Source: Ailanthus altissimus (lineage: Eukaryota > Streptophyta > Magnoliopsida > Sapindales > Simaroubaceae). From it: a stretch of 64,000 nt of DNA. Of the stretch, positions 46,641 to 60,103 are shown one piece after another (position 1 is the stretch's first letter; the number at the start of each line of letters is the position of its first letter). The position numbers were made by a program, and so were the translations under genes. The notes under the pieces are model-generated. The model worked only from the letters and a program-made list of their open reading frames with translations. It did no database searches and was not told where the DNA came from. The DNA lies in the NCBI GenBank assembly GCA_946807835.1, contig OX327686.1:9920001-9984000 (forward strand), given 5' to 3'.

Positions 46641-47643
46641 CGTTAATTATTGTAAAAATATTTGAACTTGTTTATACATAGCAGAGTCTCAAATGTTAGT
46701 AATGCAAAAACTATTAATAGATTGATGTCAAAGGGGTAAGTTGGTTAGGGAGGAGTGAGGAGAGTAGTGGAGGGAAGGACAGTTAAAAACGGAAAGTAAA
46801 TTTGTTAACTGCCAAAAAAAACCCACCCCATAAATACGAAAACATGAACATGAGAATGCATAATATTGATATGATAAGATAAAACAAACAAAACAACTTT
46901 ACATTTTATATATTATTAAATAAAAATTGATCATATTATCATTGATAGAAGCTATCAAAGCATAAAACTAAAAGCATAGCAAAGCAAAAGAATTTAAAAG
47001 AAAAAAAAGAGAGGATATTTCATTACATTACCTTGTATCATAACGTTAACCCCCACTCTCATTTTCCTCTATGCAAACACAAAACAAAGTGAAAGCGACC
47101 CATTATTCATAATGGCAAAAAATTATAAGCTGTGTATGAAAGGAGAATGCATGAGATGAGAGAGAGTAACAAAGATTAAAATGTAGTGAGAGAGAGTTGT
47201 AAGCGTTGCAGGTTTTATGGCAGAGTTTTGGCAGAGGTTTTAACTTTATCTGTGAAATAATTCTCTCTCTTTACTCCTCTAGTTCTTCTAGTTGTACAGT
47301 TTCTTTGTAGTCTCTTCCTCTTCTATCTCTTACTCAGTCTTCGGTGGTACTCAGTGAGCTTGATTAGCTTAGCTAGTAGTACTGTATATAGACTGCCAGA
47401 GCGATGTGATTGAACAAGCAGACAGCTTTTTAGCCCCTTCTCTCTTAAGACTCTTCTTAGCTTCATCTTTCTTAAAACAAAGACTCGCAAGTTACCAGAT
47501 AAGAAAGATTCTCTCTTTCTCCCTCTCTCTTCCCTTGGGATACTTGAAGAGTTTCTGTATTGGAAGTATTTTGTTGTTTAAAGTTGGTCTGATACTCGGG
47601 ATAGGTTGTTGAGTGTATTTATTTGGGTTTCTTAAGGGCTGCC
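46641..47643 (+). promoter_or_regulatory. ERECTA upstream region and 5' leader
   Basis: Contains a G-rich patch at 46735-46785, CT-rich runs at 47262-47335 (pyrimidine patches are common at plant promoters and leaders) and a TATA-like TATATAG at 47385-47391. Between 47392 and the start codon the only ATG is at 47404 and is followed at once by TGA, an AUG-stop. The start context GCCATGG at 47641 is strong. The transcription start cannot be fixed: if the TATA at 47385 is used the AUG-stop would probably lie outside the mRNA; if the CT-rich region is the leader it lies inside. Confidence 0.55.
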
Positions 47644-50600
47644 ATGGCATTTCAAGTTGAGTTCTTCCTCCTGGTATTTCTCATCTGTTTGAGTTTCGGT
47701 TCGGTGGATTCAGATGAGGGTGAGTTTTTGCTTCTATGTAAAGGGTACTTTTTCTTTCTGTTTGGTTCCTGAGAAAATGTAATGATAGGATGAAGAAGCA
47801 AGTGATATATTTTGGCTAAGTCGCTTCTCTTTTGGTGTATTCAGTGGTATAGTACTTACTACGGGTGTGAAAGTTTCAGTTTTTGAGTGTTTGCTTTCAG
47901 AAAATTTCCTTTTTCTTGGCTGCTAAATAGAGTTTCATTTGTTGATCATATTTAGCAGTATTTTCTCTTTTTGGTCCCTTTTTTTAATATTTAAAGTTCA
48001 TTTTTACCTTATTATGCTGAGACCATGAAGTTTTTTCTGTTTCTATTTTTTCTTGCTTCAGTTTCATTGTGAAAGGTTTGAGCTTTTCTTGTCAAGGTTC
48101 AGGGTTTTGCTTAACTTGAATTAAATTTCTAAACATTATAATTAACTGACTTGGGATGATTAGAACAGTCGTCTGTGTCATTCAGATTGAGGCTACCATT
48201 TTGCTTGGAATTTGAGCTTATGTATGATGATCTTATATTGAAGGAGCAACATTATTGGAGATAAAGAAGTCGTTTAGGGATGTGGATAATGTTCTATATG
48301 ATTGGACAGACTCATCATCTTCAGACTATTGCGTTTGGAGAGGGGTCACTTGCGATAATGTTACCTTCAGCGTCATTGCACTGTAAGTATATACATTTTT
48401 CGTTGTACTGCCGGGCTTTCTTTCTCTTTTTAAATTTCTCTATCAGTGTTTTGACATGTTGTCTTTCTCAATATACTGTTTCTTGGATGTTAGATTTTGA
48501 TTCTTTTTTTTTTTTCGGTTTTTTTTAATGTTTGGTTGTTTACGTTATTGTAGGAATCTGTCAGGTCTAAATCTTGATGGGGAAATCTCACCTGCAATAG
48601 GAGATCTTAAAGACTTGCAATCTATGTACTGTGCTCTTTCTCTGTTCATTTTCTTTAAAATTATTTTGCTGTGAGGTTCTATTGGTTTCGTCAGAAAATA
48701 TTTATTGTACAAGTTTAGTGAGATCCTTACAAGTTTTTTGTTGTCTGGATTTATTTTACTATAAATAGAATTGTGCCTGTGCATGTTTTGTTTTCGGCAC
48801 CTATAGTTGAACTTGGTTATAATCAGTTGTGCCCGTGTTCTGTGATCAGTGATCTAAGGGGAAATCGTCTTTCCGGGCAGATCCCAGATGAGATTGGTGA
48901 CTGTTCATCTCTTAAAAGCCTGTAAGTGTATCTGAAAGGGATATAAATTTGTAAGGTAACTGTATGGTATTGGTTAAATATTTCTGGACTTCTGTTATCA
49001 GGGATTTATCCTTCAATGAGCTGTATGGAGACATACCATTTTCAATTTCGAAGTTGAAACAACTGGAATGTCTGTAAGTTCCCCCCAAGCATTCATGTCT
49101 CCTGATGTTTATTTTCTTGATAACACTGATTGTATAAAGAATCATAATTCATATTTAGTTCACTTTGCATAATTCATGTTCTTCCAGAATTTTGAAAAAC
49201 AATCAGTTGATTGGACCAATTCCCTCGACTTTGTCTCAGATTCCAAACTTGAAAGTTTTGTGAGTTCCTTTTTTTCCCTTATCTCCTCTCTCCCTCTCTC
49301 ATTTGTTTAAGTTTTTATTTAATAGTTTAAGCTACTGCTGAAATATCTATGTTATCCTGCATAACTGTTTCCAGAGACCTGGCCCAAAATAAACTCAGTG
49401 GGGAAGTACCAAGGCTTATATATTGGAATGAAGTTTTGCAGTATCTGTGAGTATACGATGTTAAGTTTTGTATTTTTCTCTGAATGCGTTCCCGTCTGGC
49501 CACATTTTTGTAATATTTTGAGCCTAAGCATTTTGTTTCCTTTTTTCTTTCTCAGTGGTTTGCGAGGGAACAATTTGGTGGGTACACTCTCTCTGGATAT
49601 GTGTCAGCTTACAGGGTTATGGTACTTGTAAGTTCCTTGGTAGCTAGCACTGTCTCTCCAAGTATCTGAATTTTTTTTTTTTGCTTTATCTTTTATCTGA
49701 GCTATGTCGCCAATCTTACTGAGTTTTTGTATCATGCAGTGATGTAAGAAATAATAGTTTGACTGGCACTATTCCTCAGAATATCGGCAATTGCACTGCC
49801 TTCCAGGTCTTGTATGTACCCATTTAGCTCATTGAAGCTAGACTCCTTTGAAATGCCTAAATTGTCTAATTCATTATCTCTTGTTTTGATGGTAGGGATT
49901 TGTCCTACAACCAGCTAACTGGAGAGATTCCATTTAACATTGGATTCTTGCAAATAGCCACATTGTAAGTGCTTGCAGTTTCCTTTGCTTTTGATATTAA
50001 TCTCGTTGCTTTTGTTTGAATAATTGTCTCAGATTCTTTGTTTACAAAGTTGTCACTTTTGAATATGGCTCCTAGGTCCTTGCAAGGTAATCAGCTGACG
50101 GGGAGGATACCGTCAGTTATTGGTCTGATGCAGGCACTTGCTGTATTGTGAGTAATTCTAACTGTTATATATGATGTGAGTAGTGTTCCGAATATGAGTA
50201 CTGTCATGAATGAAGTTTTGTTAATCCTTTTATGCACATCATGTTCTTGTATCTAATCCAGAGATTTAAGCTGCAACATGCTAAGTGGACCCATTCCTCC
50301 CATTTTGGGAAATTTAACTTACACAGAGAAATTGTAAGTATGTTCTTGCAGCTCTTGCAATCTATTATCTATATTTCCATAGGTTCTTATATATTATATA
50401 GAAATTCGAGTAAAACAGTTGCTAGTTTTTAATGTCCTCACACAAATGATTCATCATAAAACTGTGGTTTATAACAGTTAACAAGTTCTTTTTCATATCC
50501 TGTATCTAGTGATTTTTTTTCGTCACTTATTATTCAGGTCTTAATTTCTTCATGTACATTGTATGTAACATTTTGTATCAAACAATATTACACGCTGTAG

Positions 50601-53600
50601 GTACTTACACAGTAACAAGCTGACTGGACCTATTCCCCCAGAGCTTGGGAACATGACAAAGCTTCACTATTTGTATGATTCCTCCATCATTATTTAATGC
50701 TGTGCTTATTTGCCATCTATTAGCTGTTGTTAAAAATGAGAACACTTCTTAGCAATCACTAATCTTCTTGCAGGGAATTGAATGATAATCTGCTCACAGG
50801 ACATATCCCGCCAGAGCTTGGGAAGCTTACTGATTTGTTTGATCTGTATGCACTTTTCATGAATTGTTCCTTATTTTAAACACTTTTTTCATGTATCAAA
50901 ATTGAGTTATGAAAGCCTTTTTTTTTTGTTGCAGAAATGTAGCAAACAACCACCTTGAAGGGCCTATACCTGATAATCTTAGTTCATGCACGAATCTCAA
51001 CAGTCTGTAAGTATTTTGACTCAGTATCCTAACTATCTTCTTGCAAATGTGCAAGTACGTGTAACCCATTGATTTGGTGTCAGAAATGTGCATGGAAATA
51101 AGTTGAATGGAACCATCCCACCAGCATTCCAAAGACTAGAGAGTATGACATATTTGTAAGTTCAAGTGTTGGTCTGTCAAAAGTGATGTGTCTTTTGGTT
51201 TATTGGTCAGAGATCATAATTTCTGTTCCTTCTGTTTTGTATGATCTCCAAGTTGATCATGGTTTGATTACTGAATGCACACTAGCAATTTTTGGTTATT
51301 GAACTTTCTCAAATTATGAATATGCAGTTATTCACTGAATTTTTTAATATATGTATGTGACTTTTTGGTCTTGCTCCTTGCCTTTCCCCAGGAACCTCTC
51401 ATCAAACGACATCAGGGGTCCAATTCCAATTGAGCTCTCTTGGATTGGCAATCTGGATACTCTGTAAGTATTTAGCTCTTTAAAGTATTGCCTTATTTCC
51501 TCTTTTTTCTGTTTTACTTATTAGTTTCCTTTGGCTCAGGGACCTTTCAAACAACAAAATTAGTGGTTTTATCCCTTCTCCCCTTGGTGACTTGGAACAT
51601 CTTCTAAAGCTGTGAGTTTACTGCAAATGATGATTGCTACTTCTCAAAGATTCTCTGCCTGCTGACACCCACTATATTGTGCTGTAGAAACTTGAGCAGA
51701 AATCAGTTAACAGGCTTTATTCCAGGAGAGTTTGGTAATCTAAGAAGTATTATGGAAATGTAAGAATTTTTGTGTTGCTGCCATGTGTTCCCGTTCAATG
51801 CTTGATCCTTCTCAAACTCACCTTTTGTGCTTTTGCATTTCAGAGATCTTTCACATAATCATCTCTCAGGCCCGATTCCTGAGGAACTTAGTCAGCTTCA
51901 GAACATGTTCTCATTGTAAGTTTATAAGTATAAACCCCATCACCGGTGACAATAATAATTATTAGTAATATAGCAGTATATTTCACACGTCAACATTATG
52001 CGGAGCATGTCTATCTGGATTTAATGTTTTTTGTTTCCTATTCATCTAATATAATGTGGATTTTAGTTGTTTTAGGTTCTCATACTTGGTGATATTGTTG
52101 TTCTGCCTGTTGATTAATTGTAGTCACTCTATGCAAATGAATGCAGGAGACTGGAACACAATAATTTATCAGGGGATGTGACGTTGCTCATCAATTGCCT
52201 CAGTCTTTCTGTCCTGTGCGTTTATTATCCATACTTATTCTTTCTTTCAATGTACCTTCACTTTTGAAATGTGTGATTTTGGTGTATCTTATACCACTAC
52301 CTTTTCTATTAAATTCATGCAGAAATGTATCTTACAATAACCTAGCTGGTCATATTCCTACAAGTAATAACTTCACAAGATTTTTGCCTGACAGGTTAGA
52401 ATATTTTCTTATGAGAATTTATAATGATCTGAGTCAAAATGCAAAGATGAATTATATCTTACTGACATTTGATACGGTCCTAATTCAAAATAATTTGCTT
52501 TTTAAGGTTTTCTTTCCAACTAATTTAGCCTCTATTTGTAGTTTCATTGGAAATACTGGTCTTTGTGGCTATTGGCTCCATTCCCCATGCCGTAATTCTC
52601 ATCCAACAGAGCGAGGTACTCGTTCACTCCCTAAGACTCTATGTTAGTTTTGATAAGCAGAGCCAAAAAGTTTTTTGAGCTCTTAGAATTTATCTGGTAG
52701 ATATACATAATCAGTCACCACATCAGATCTGTTTATTAATAAAAGCATATTACCATTAGAACATTGACTGAATGCAGAAGCAAATTAATTATGTAATGAA
52801 TCTGCTTTGTATACATAAGTAGTAATTGTTCTGACAAAGTTATATGTCATTAATAAGTGTGCATAAATGTTTTATGATATTCTTTACTCTTATATTTATG
52901 GAAAAAGAATGTACTTTTAAAAGGTGCTTTCTGTTGGGGGATGAACCAAAATACTTAGAATGTCTTTTTTGTTGCTGTTTTTTTATGCAGTTACAATTTC
53001 TAAGGCGGCTATTCTCGGGATTGCTCTTGGTGCACTTGTAATTCTTCTCATGATCCTAGTGGCAGCATGCCGACCACACAATTCTACACCTTTCCCAGAT
53101 GGATCACTTGACAAACCAGGTGCCTTTCTTTTTAGTAAATCTATGATTATCCACTTATTACCTAGACAGCTGAGATAGTTTATCTAAGATTTAACTCCCC
53201 GTGTAAGTTACCAAGTGTTATCCAACAAATTTCATTTAGGAACCATCCTATTCTCAAATTGTAATCATCATTTCCATGAGAACCACAAGCTAGGTTATGT
53301 GATGATGCTTACTGTAAAACAAGGCAGCCTGAGAAATAATTACATTTTTTTTATTTATGGACATAATTTGAAAATGTTTCTATCATTGTTCCTGTTGAGA
53401 ATTGTTCCTACTTACTAATTCCCTCCACAACAGTTTATTACTCAAATCCAAAGTTAGTGATCCTTCACATGAATATGGCACTTCACGTGTATGAGGACAT
53501 CATGAGGATGACGGAGAATTTGAGTGAGAAGTATATCATTGGTTATGGGGCTTCAAGCACTGTCTACAAGTGTGTTCTTAAAAATTGCAAGCCAGTGGCT

Positions 53601-55099
53601 ATCAAGCGACTTTACTCCCACTATCCACAGGGCTTGAAGGAATTTGAGACAGAGCTTGAGACAGTTGGGAGCATTAAACATCGAAATCTGGTCTGCCTCC
53701 AAGGATACACCTTGTCCCCCTCGGGGAACCTTCTATTCTATGACTATATGGAAAATGGCAGTCTCTGGGATCTTCTTCATGGTAAATTACATGATTTCTA
53801 GAATGATTTGTTACCATTCCCGCTCTGTTGTAGACCTTTATTCGTTCTTATGATATAGTGGTTTGGCAGTGTTTCATACTTATTCTTATCTCTTGAGCCA
53901 TTGATACAAGTAAAAGTAGTTGAGTCCACAAGGGCTCATTTCCTGTATCAATATAATAGAACCTGTGTGGACATCTAACAAACTTGTCTGTTGAATTGCA
54001 CATGCACCTTATGATGCAGTATATAAGCACATCATTACATTGAATTCTGAATTCTTTAGTACTTTCTACCTCAGGTCCTACAAAGAAGAAAAAGCTAGAC
54101 TGGGACACTCGAGTGAAAATAGCACTAGGAGCTGCGCAAGGGCTATCATATTTACACCATGATTGTAGTCCTCGAATCATCCACCGGGATGTGAAATCAT
54201 CTAATATTTTATTGGACAAGGATTTCGAATCCCATCTCACAGATTTTGGCATTGCCAAAAGTTTATGCGTGTCCAAGTCGCATACATCTACTTACATTAT
54301 GGGAACCATTGGTTATATTGACCCTGAATATGCCCGAACCTCTCGTCTCACTGAGAAGTCTGATGTATACAGCTTTGGGATTGTTCTACTTGAGTTGCTA
54401 ACTGGAAGGAAAGCTGTGGATAATGAGTCCAATCTTCATCACCTGGTTTGTTTTCTACCCAAATTTTGCATGATAGCTACTAGAATCTAATGTTGAAACT
54501 ATTAGGAAAGATCATGAGCAAGGTTTTAACATTAATGTCAGTTGCTCTTCGAGTTGAGTAACTTAGAACTGCTGGTTTTCATTTGTTTACTTGAATTGGA
54601 TTTAGGACAAGATTGGATTGTTATTTAGTTCTCAGAACTGCCTTTCTTGTCCATTAAATTTCTGAATTGGATTTAGAACAATATTGGACTATTAATTAGT
54701 TTTCTCAGATCGTGACTCTTGTTACAGATTTTATCCAAGACAGCCAACAATGCTGTCATGGAAACTGTTGATCCTGAGATCACTGCAACATGCAAGGATC
54801 TTGGGGCAGTAAAGAAGGTGTTTCAACTTGCCCTTCTGTGCTCAAAGAGGCAGCCATCAGATAGGCCAACCATGCATGAAGTCACTCGTGTTCTTGGAAG
54901 CGTAGCTCCAGCCCCTGAAGCACCAAAACAACTAACTTCAACCCCACCTGCCCTGCTCTCATCAGCTAAAGTGCCTTGCTACAAGGATGAATATGCAAAT
55001 CTCAAGACTCCACATATGCTTAATTGCCCATCAATGAGCACCTCGGATGCTCAACTCTTCCTCAAGTTTGGAGAGCTAATATCACAAAATAGTGTGTAG
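47644..55099 (+). CDS. ERECTA: ERECTA-type LRR receptor kinase, 27 exons, 980 aa
   Basis: Plasma-membrane receptor kinase of the ERECTA clade; known members bind EPF/EPFL peptides, work with TMM, and control organ growth and stomatal patterning. Exons: 47644-47719, 48244-48382, 48554-48625, 48850-48921, 49002-49073, 49188-49259, 49375-49446, 49556-49627, 49740-49811, 49896-49964, 50076-50147, 50262-50333, 50601-50672, 50774-50845, 50935-51006, 51084-51155, 51392-51463, 51540-51611, 51688-51759, 51844-51915, 52147-52215, 52323-52394, 52542-52615, 52991-53119, 53434-53781, 54075-54445, 54728-55099. All junctions are GT-AG and sum to 2943 bases. Signal peptide about 1-20, CVWRGVTC cap, twenty LRR exons (about 72-550), CGYWLHSPC cap, membrane helix about 580-600. 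Kinase: loop 654-661, VAIK lysine 675, HRD 770-772, DFG 790-792. [20 protein letters not shown] and the C-terminal tail favour ERECTA over ERL1/ERL2. No stop or frameshift seen. Confidence 0.97.
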
Positions 55100-56015
55100 A
55101 GGTAAGTGTGGAAGGAAGTATCAAAGATAAAAATATCTGGAGGGGTGGTTAATAGAGGAAGAACATTTAATGGGACTTGCCGAGATAGATTTGGTACCCC
55201 AGTAATTGTAGCTCAGGAAAAGCAAAAGCAAAATATGGATTACTTCTACCTGTGGATGTAAAAGTTTGCAAGTACCATAAATTCATGCATGTATGCACTG
55301 TTGTACTTTGTAAAATTATGGTAGTAATTTTGGCATTTTGTTGGTGGGACCAATGGCTCAAATAGCCTGGCTTGGTGGGGTTACATTTTGGTCCTCGAGG
55401 GATGGGGTGCAGCTCTGAAATCTTGCATTATGTGCCTGACCACACCATCAATAATGCACTGACTGAAGAGTCTTAGCTGGGCTGCTGCCTGTGTCAGTCC
55501 ATCTGTTTGGATGTTGATGGTTCCCTGTAAGATTGATTGCCTGTGGTTGAGTCATGTACATGATGTGAATCAATTTACGTTAAAAATCTTTACCCTAGTA
55601 GTTTTCCTCAGATGAGTTACAACAGCTGAGCTTTGTGCCCCATCTCAAAAGTGAAAGCAGTCACTTTTTGACTGTAAATATTATAAATTAATCTTCACTA
55701 TTTTAGTCTTAGTACATATGAGACTATTTTCTGGAGTTACAATAGAAAGAGAAGCAAATACAAGTACTTCTAATCATATATTTGTAAACGCTATGACACT
55801 GTGAAGAGACCTTAAAATCAAAATCAAGATTCAAATATAGTTAAGTCAGTTGCATGGTCTATTGGATGTATAATGATGAGACTAGTTATTTATGTTCCAC
55901 ACAGTTGCCCATTTTGTATGTCTGGAAGGGAAGCTTGAAGATGCTGGGTACGGTCTACGAAAAACACTTATATTTGCGGATCCTCAATTCCCTATACAAA
56001 GTTAACATTATATCT
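55100..56015 (+). other. ERECTA 3' flank and likely 3' UTR
   Basis: Downstream of the TAG at 55097-55099 the base composition stays gene-like to about 55560, which fits a 3' UTR, but no poly(A) site can be fixed from sequence alone. After that it becomes AT-rich, up to the target duplication of element E at 56016. Confidence 0.5.
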
Positions 56016-56194
56016 CAACTTGTAGAGATTGAGAGAGAGAGAAAAATTATAGGGCTCGTTATTGTTTTTTCTGAATGAATGAGGTATTTATATAAGTTAA
56101 TAAGGGAGAGGATAAATCCCTTAATAAGAAAATAAATTTAGATGATATCAAAATATAAGATAAAGCTAAATACTAAATAATTTATAATTATCAA

Positions 56195-56798
56195 TATTGA
56201 AGTTAAAGTAATCAAATAAGTAAAATAATATAAGTAATATAATGCAGAAATAAATAATTAAAATATTAGAAAGAGAAAGGTAGAAAAAATAATACACAGA
56301 ATTTACGTAATTTGATAATTTGTCTATGTTCACAGTGGATCAAGATCATATTTTTTTATTATTAAATCTCAAGATATTCATAAAATATACATTTTACAAG
56401 AAAAACTTACAAAACAATCACTTTCTTTTGCATACAAGAGGTTTTTCTCACTAAAAATTACAAAGAATGTTATGATTACAAAAATGTGTTTACAAGTCAA
56501 TACAGAGTTTTTATATAGGCTTTAGAACGATTTAGGTTAACTCTAAACATGTGAGAGTCGTTTAAGGAGTCCTGAAATAAGTGGGAGTCGAAACAAATCT
56601 GATCAAAACGGGAAACAATTCCCCATGCTGGACACTGGGACATCACGCATAGGCACCACGATGCTTAGGTTTTGTCTTGGGCATTGTCTCTTGTGTTTTC
56701 GCCTCCTTTCGCGTCCGTCTTTGATCCTCGTACACTCAATACACTTGACTTGCCTCTCCAAATCATATCCTGATGGTTTTTAATTAACTTTCTTACGA
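56195..56798 (-). repeat. 3' LTR of element D
   Basis: The + strand starts TATTGAAGTTAAAGTAATC, aligning with TGTTAAAGCGAAAGTAATC at 60717. Contains the GC-rich block and TATATAGG box (about 56512, opposite strand). The end near 56798 is uncertain by one or two bases. Confidence 0.85.
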
Positions 56799-56862
56799 AT
56801 CTCATTTTTTATTCAAAATTATTCACAAACTCGATCTCTCATCTCCACATCTTTAGTCACCC

Positions 56863-58817
56863 TTACAAAGTAGTTACTCCAGTTAAGTCATTGCATAAGA
56901 TGAACTTAACCGAGGGTAGTGACTTAGTCAATATGTCAGTAGGATTTTCAGACGACGCTAGCTTCGTTAGACTAACTTTACAACTTTGAATAATATTTCG
57001 AATATAATAGAGCCGCATATCAATGTATTTAGACCTCTCATAAAATACTTGATACTTGCTTAGGTGCATGACACTCTGGCTATCATAATACACACCGGTG
57101 TTCAGATCTTTAGTAGCCATTACCTCCGTGCATATGCCTTTCAACCACACGACCTCCTTAATAGCTTTTCCAACAACTATGTACTCTGTCTCTTTGGTAG
57201 ATAATGCAACCACATGTTGTAAAATAGATCTCCAACATACACTACACCCAAATACTGTGAATACGTAGCCCGTCAAAGATTTTCTCTTGTTTAGATCACT
57301 TGCATAATCTGAGTCTATGTATCCTCTTACAGTTACACTACTGTTCTAATCCCTTTAATACATCAACCCGTGATTTGACGTCCCCTTGAGATATCTTAAA
57401 ATTCACTTCACTGCAAGCCAATGATCCTTACTCGGATTCGCCATGTATCTATTCACCACACTTACAATATGTGCAATATCTGATTTTTTTTGTAAACCAT
57501 TGCATACATAATACTCCCATAGCTCTTGCATATGGTACTTTACCCATTTGTAATTTCTCCTCTTCAGATGTCGGCGATTGTGTTGCTAAAAGTTTGAAAT
57601 GCATGGCCAAATGAGTAGAGATAACCTTTGCATTGGACATACCAAATTTCTCTAAGATCTTGAGTATATATTGTTGTTGAGATTAAAGAATAACATCTCT
57701 TCTTTCCTTCACAATATCCATACCCAATATTTTCTTCGCTGATCTCAAATCCTTCATCTCAAACTCACCACTTAACTACTTCTCGAGTTTCTATATTTCT
57801 TCCATATTTTATCATGCGATCAATATATCATCAACGTATAAAAGTAAATACATCATCTCATAACTCAAGCTCTTAAAGTATACGCATCCATTATACTTGC
57901 TCCTACTAAAATCATAAGCCATCATAAACTCATCAAATCTCCTATACCACTGTCTAGGTGATTATTTTAACCTATATAATGACTTCTTTAGAAAACAAGT
58001 ATGATCTTCTTTTTCGGGCTTTACAAACCCTTGCTGTTGTGTCATGTATATCGCCTCTTTAAGCTCTCAATGCAGAAAAGTTATTTTTACATCTATCTGT
58101 TCTAGATGTAAAATAAATATTTGCACACATAACTAACAAAATCCTGATGGATGTGTGCTTGACGACTGAAGAGAATATCTCATGAAAGTCAAATCCCTTT
58201 CTCTCAATAAAACTTTGTGCAACTAACTTAGCTTTGAATCTCACAGGCTCTATCCTCAGTATCCCCTCATTTATTTTATACACCCACTTGCACCCAACTA
58301 ATTTCTTTTGAGGTCTCTCTATTAACTTCTATGTATTATTCTTCATAAGAGAACTAATTTCTTCTTCTATAACCTGCTGCCACTCTTTCTTGTTTTCACT
58401 CTTCATAGCCTCACCATATGTTCTAGGCTCATCAAATTTAAGAGTGTAAGCAGAATTAAAAGCGTAAGCAACTAAATCTGCTTGTGCATACCTGATTAGT
58501 GGATTAATCGTTCTCCTTAGCCTGTCTCTGACTAGCTGGTACTCTTCAAGTTTCATCCCAGGAGTTCTAATCTTTCCTTTGGTAGACTTGGAGGAACTCG
58601 CCGGTGTTCTTGGTTCATCTTCAAGGATTTCTTTGTTGAAGTGCTGATCTAGGGGCATATTAGATATACTATCAGGCTTTATTTTAACTTTTATTGATTT
58701 CGGTGCTAAGTCTTCCTTAGACACAGGTTTTTCCTTCTCATCTTTTTGGGAGGCTTTCAACATGGTCGTCTCATCGAACGTCACATCACGACTTATGGTA
58801 CTTCTTGGTGGTGTCAA
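56863..58817 (-). pseudogene. Reverse transcriptase and RNase H relic of element D
   Basis: From high to low: linker DLTPPRSTISRDVTFDE-like phrase (58815-58770); DRLRRTINPLIRYAQADLVAY then WQQVIEEEISSLMKN (58540-58330), the start of the reverse transcriptase region; YKINEGILRIEPVRFKAKLVAQ (58280-58215); palm YVDD at 57827-57838; RNase H MTGYVFTVFGCSVCWRS then ALSTKETEY (57276-57180) and YYDSQSVMHLSKYQVF. Closely parallels the relic in A. Frame shifts and stops divide it into at least three frames. Confidence 0.87.
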
Positions 58818-58859
58818 ATTTTTACATCACACCTTGTATCCTTTCACTCCTTTGGGATA

Positions 58860-60100
58860 CCCTATTAATACCTCTTTGATAGCTCTAAGTTCTAATTTTC
58901 CCTCCTTAACATGGACAAAGTCATGACAATTGAAAATTATGAGATAGTTATACTTAGAAGGGTTGCCAGACTATTTCTCTTCTGGCGTCTTAAAATTAAT
59001 TACTGATGAAGGAGTTCTATTGATCAAATAGGCATAAAACCCATCGAACTTTCTATTACAAAATTCAAGGCCATTGTCAGTCCGTAGCCTTTTCACCATT
59101 TTGCCAGTTTGATTCTCAACAAGAGCCTTCTAAGTCTTGAATGTATCAAACATTTGATCCTTACTCTTTAACATATAGACCCACACCTTTTTTGAATAGT
59201 AATCAATCAAACTGAGAAAATACCTAGCACCACCACAAGTAGTTGTCTGAGCTGGTCCCCAAAGGTTTGAGTGTATGTAGTCAAGAATCCCTTTAGTCTT
59301 GTGTTCGCTGGTACTAAATCTCACCTTATATTCTTTTTCAAGCACAGAATTCTCACAAAACTCTAATGGTTGGAACTTATTCTCGCTAAACGCCTTTTGA
59401 TTAAATAACTCCTTCAGATTTTTCTCGCCTAGGTATGCCAGTCTAAGATGTCACAACTTGGTTTTCATATTTTTATCATCTATAGAAAATAATGCAGAAC
59501 TACTTACAACTTCACATTTGAGCACATAAACGCCTTTATACTTCTCTCCTCTCATTACCACCATAGAACCTTTCAATACTCTCAAAATCCATTTATCGAT
59601 CCTAATGGAACTCCCATTCTAGTTTAAAGTCCATAGTGAGATCAAGTTCCTATTGAGGGCAGGAATATATCTAACTTCTATCAACTCTCTCACTCGCCCA
59701 TCATGTAGCCTAAGTTTAATACTATCAATTTTCATCATCTAACAAGCAATGTCATTACTCATTAACACCTTACCACCACTAATGGGCTGAAAGTTTATAG
59801 ATCAAGACTTGTACGGGTACATGTGAAATGTACAACCAGAATTTAGAATCCATTATTCAGTATTCTTACCATCAATAGCACTAGAGTCTCTATGCTATCG
59901 TAGCTATTATTATAGGCAAACGCATCATCCGCTTTCTTCTTGTCTTGTGCTTTCTTCTCCGGATAGTTCTTTATGAAGTGCCACTCTTTCTTGCAGCAAT
60001 AGCACTTTCTAGGGGTCTTGAACTTCGATCTTGAGCTATTTTTTCTTCCATCTCTAGATGATGGCCTTCTTCTTATAGATAGACTTTCTGCATTACCCTC
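58860..60100 (-). pseudogene. Zinc knuckle, protease-region and integrase relic of element D
   Basis: Zinc knuckle near 60008-59965 reads C-YC-C-KKEW-H-FIKN-Y: the last cysteine is replaced by tyrosine. The protease side is recognisable as NNGF-ILVVHFTC (about 59860). Integrase core at 59345-59130: ILDYIHSNLWGPAQ, where the first catalytic aspartate is asparagine (codon 59267-59265), then YFLSLIDYYSKKVWVYML. Further on the N-G-G-E block and the GYPKGVKGYKV linker (about 58865) can be traced through stops. This segment is deleted in element A. Confidence 0.8.
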
Positions 60101-60103
60101 GAT

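Noticed and set aside
52195..52647. 150-codon open frame overlapping ERECTA exons 21-23
   Set aside because: It reads through introns; the spliced exons give the conserved protein.
53848..54276. 142-codon frame on the - strand
   Set aside because: Antisense shadow of the ERECTA kinase exon and its preceding intron.
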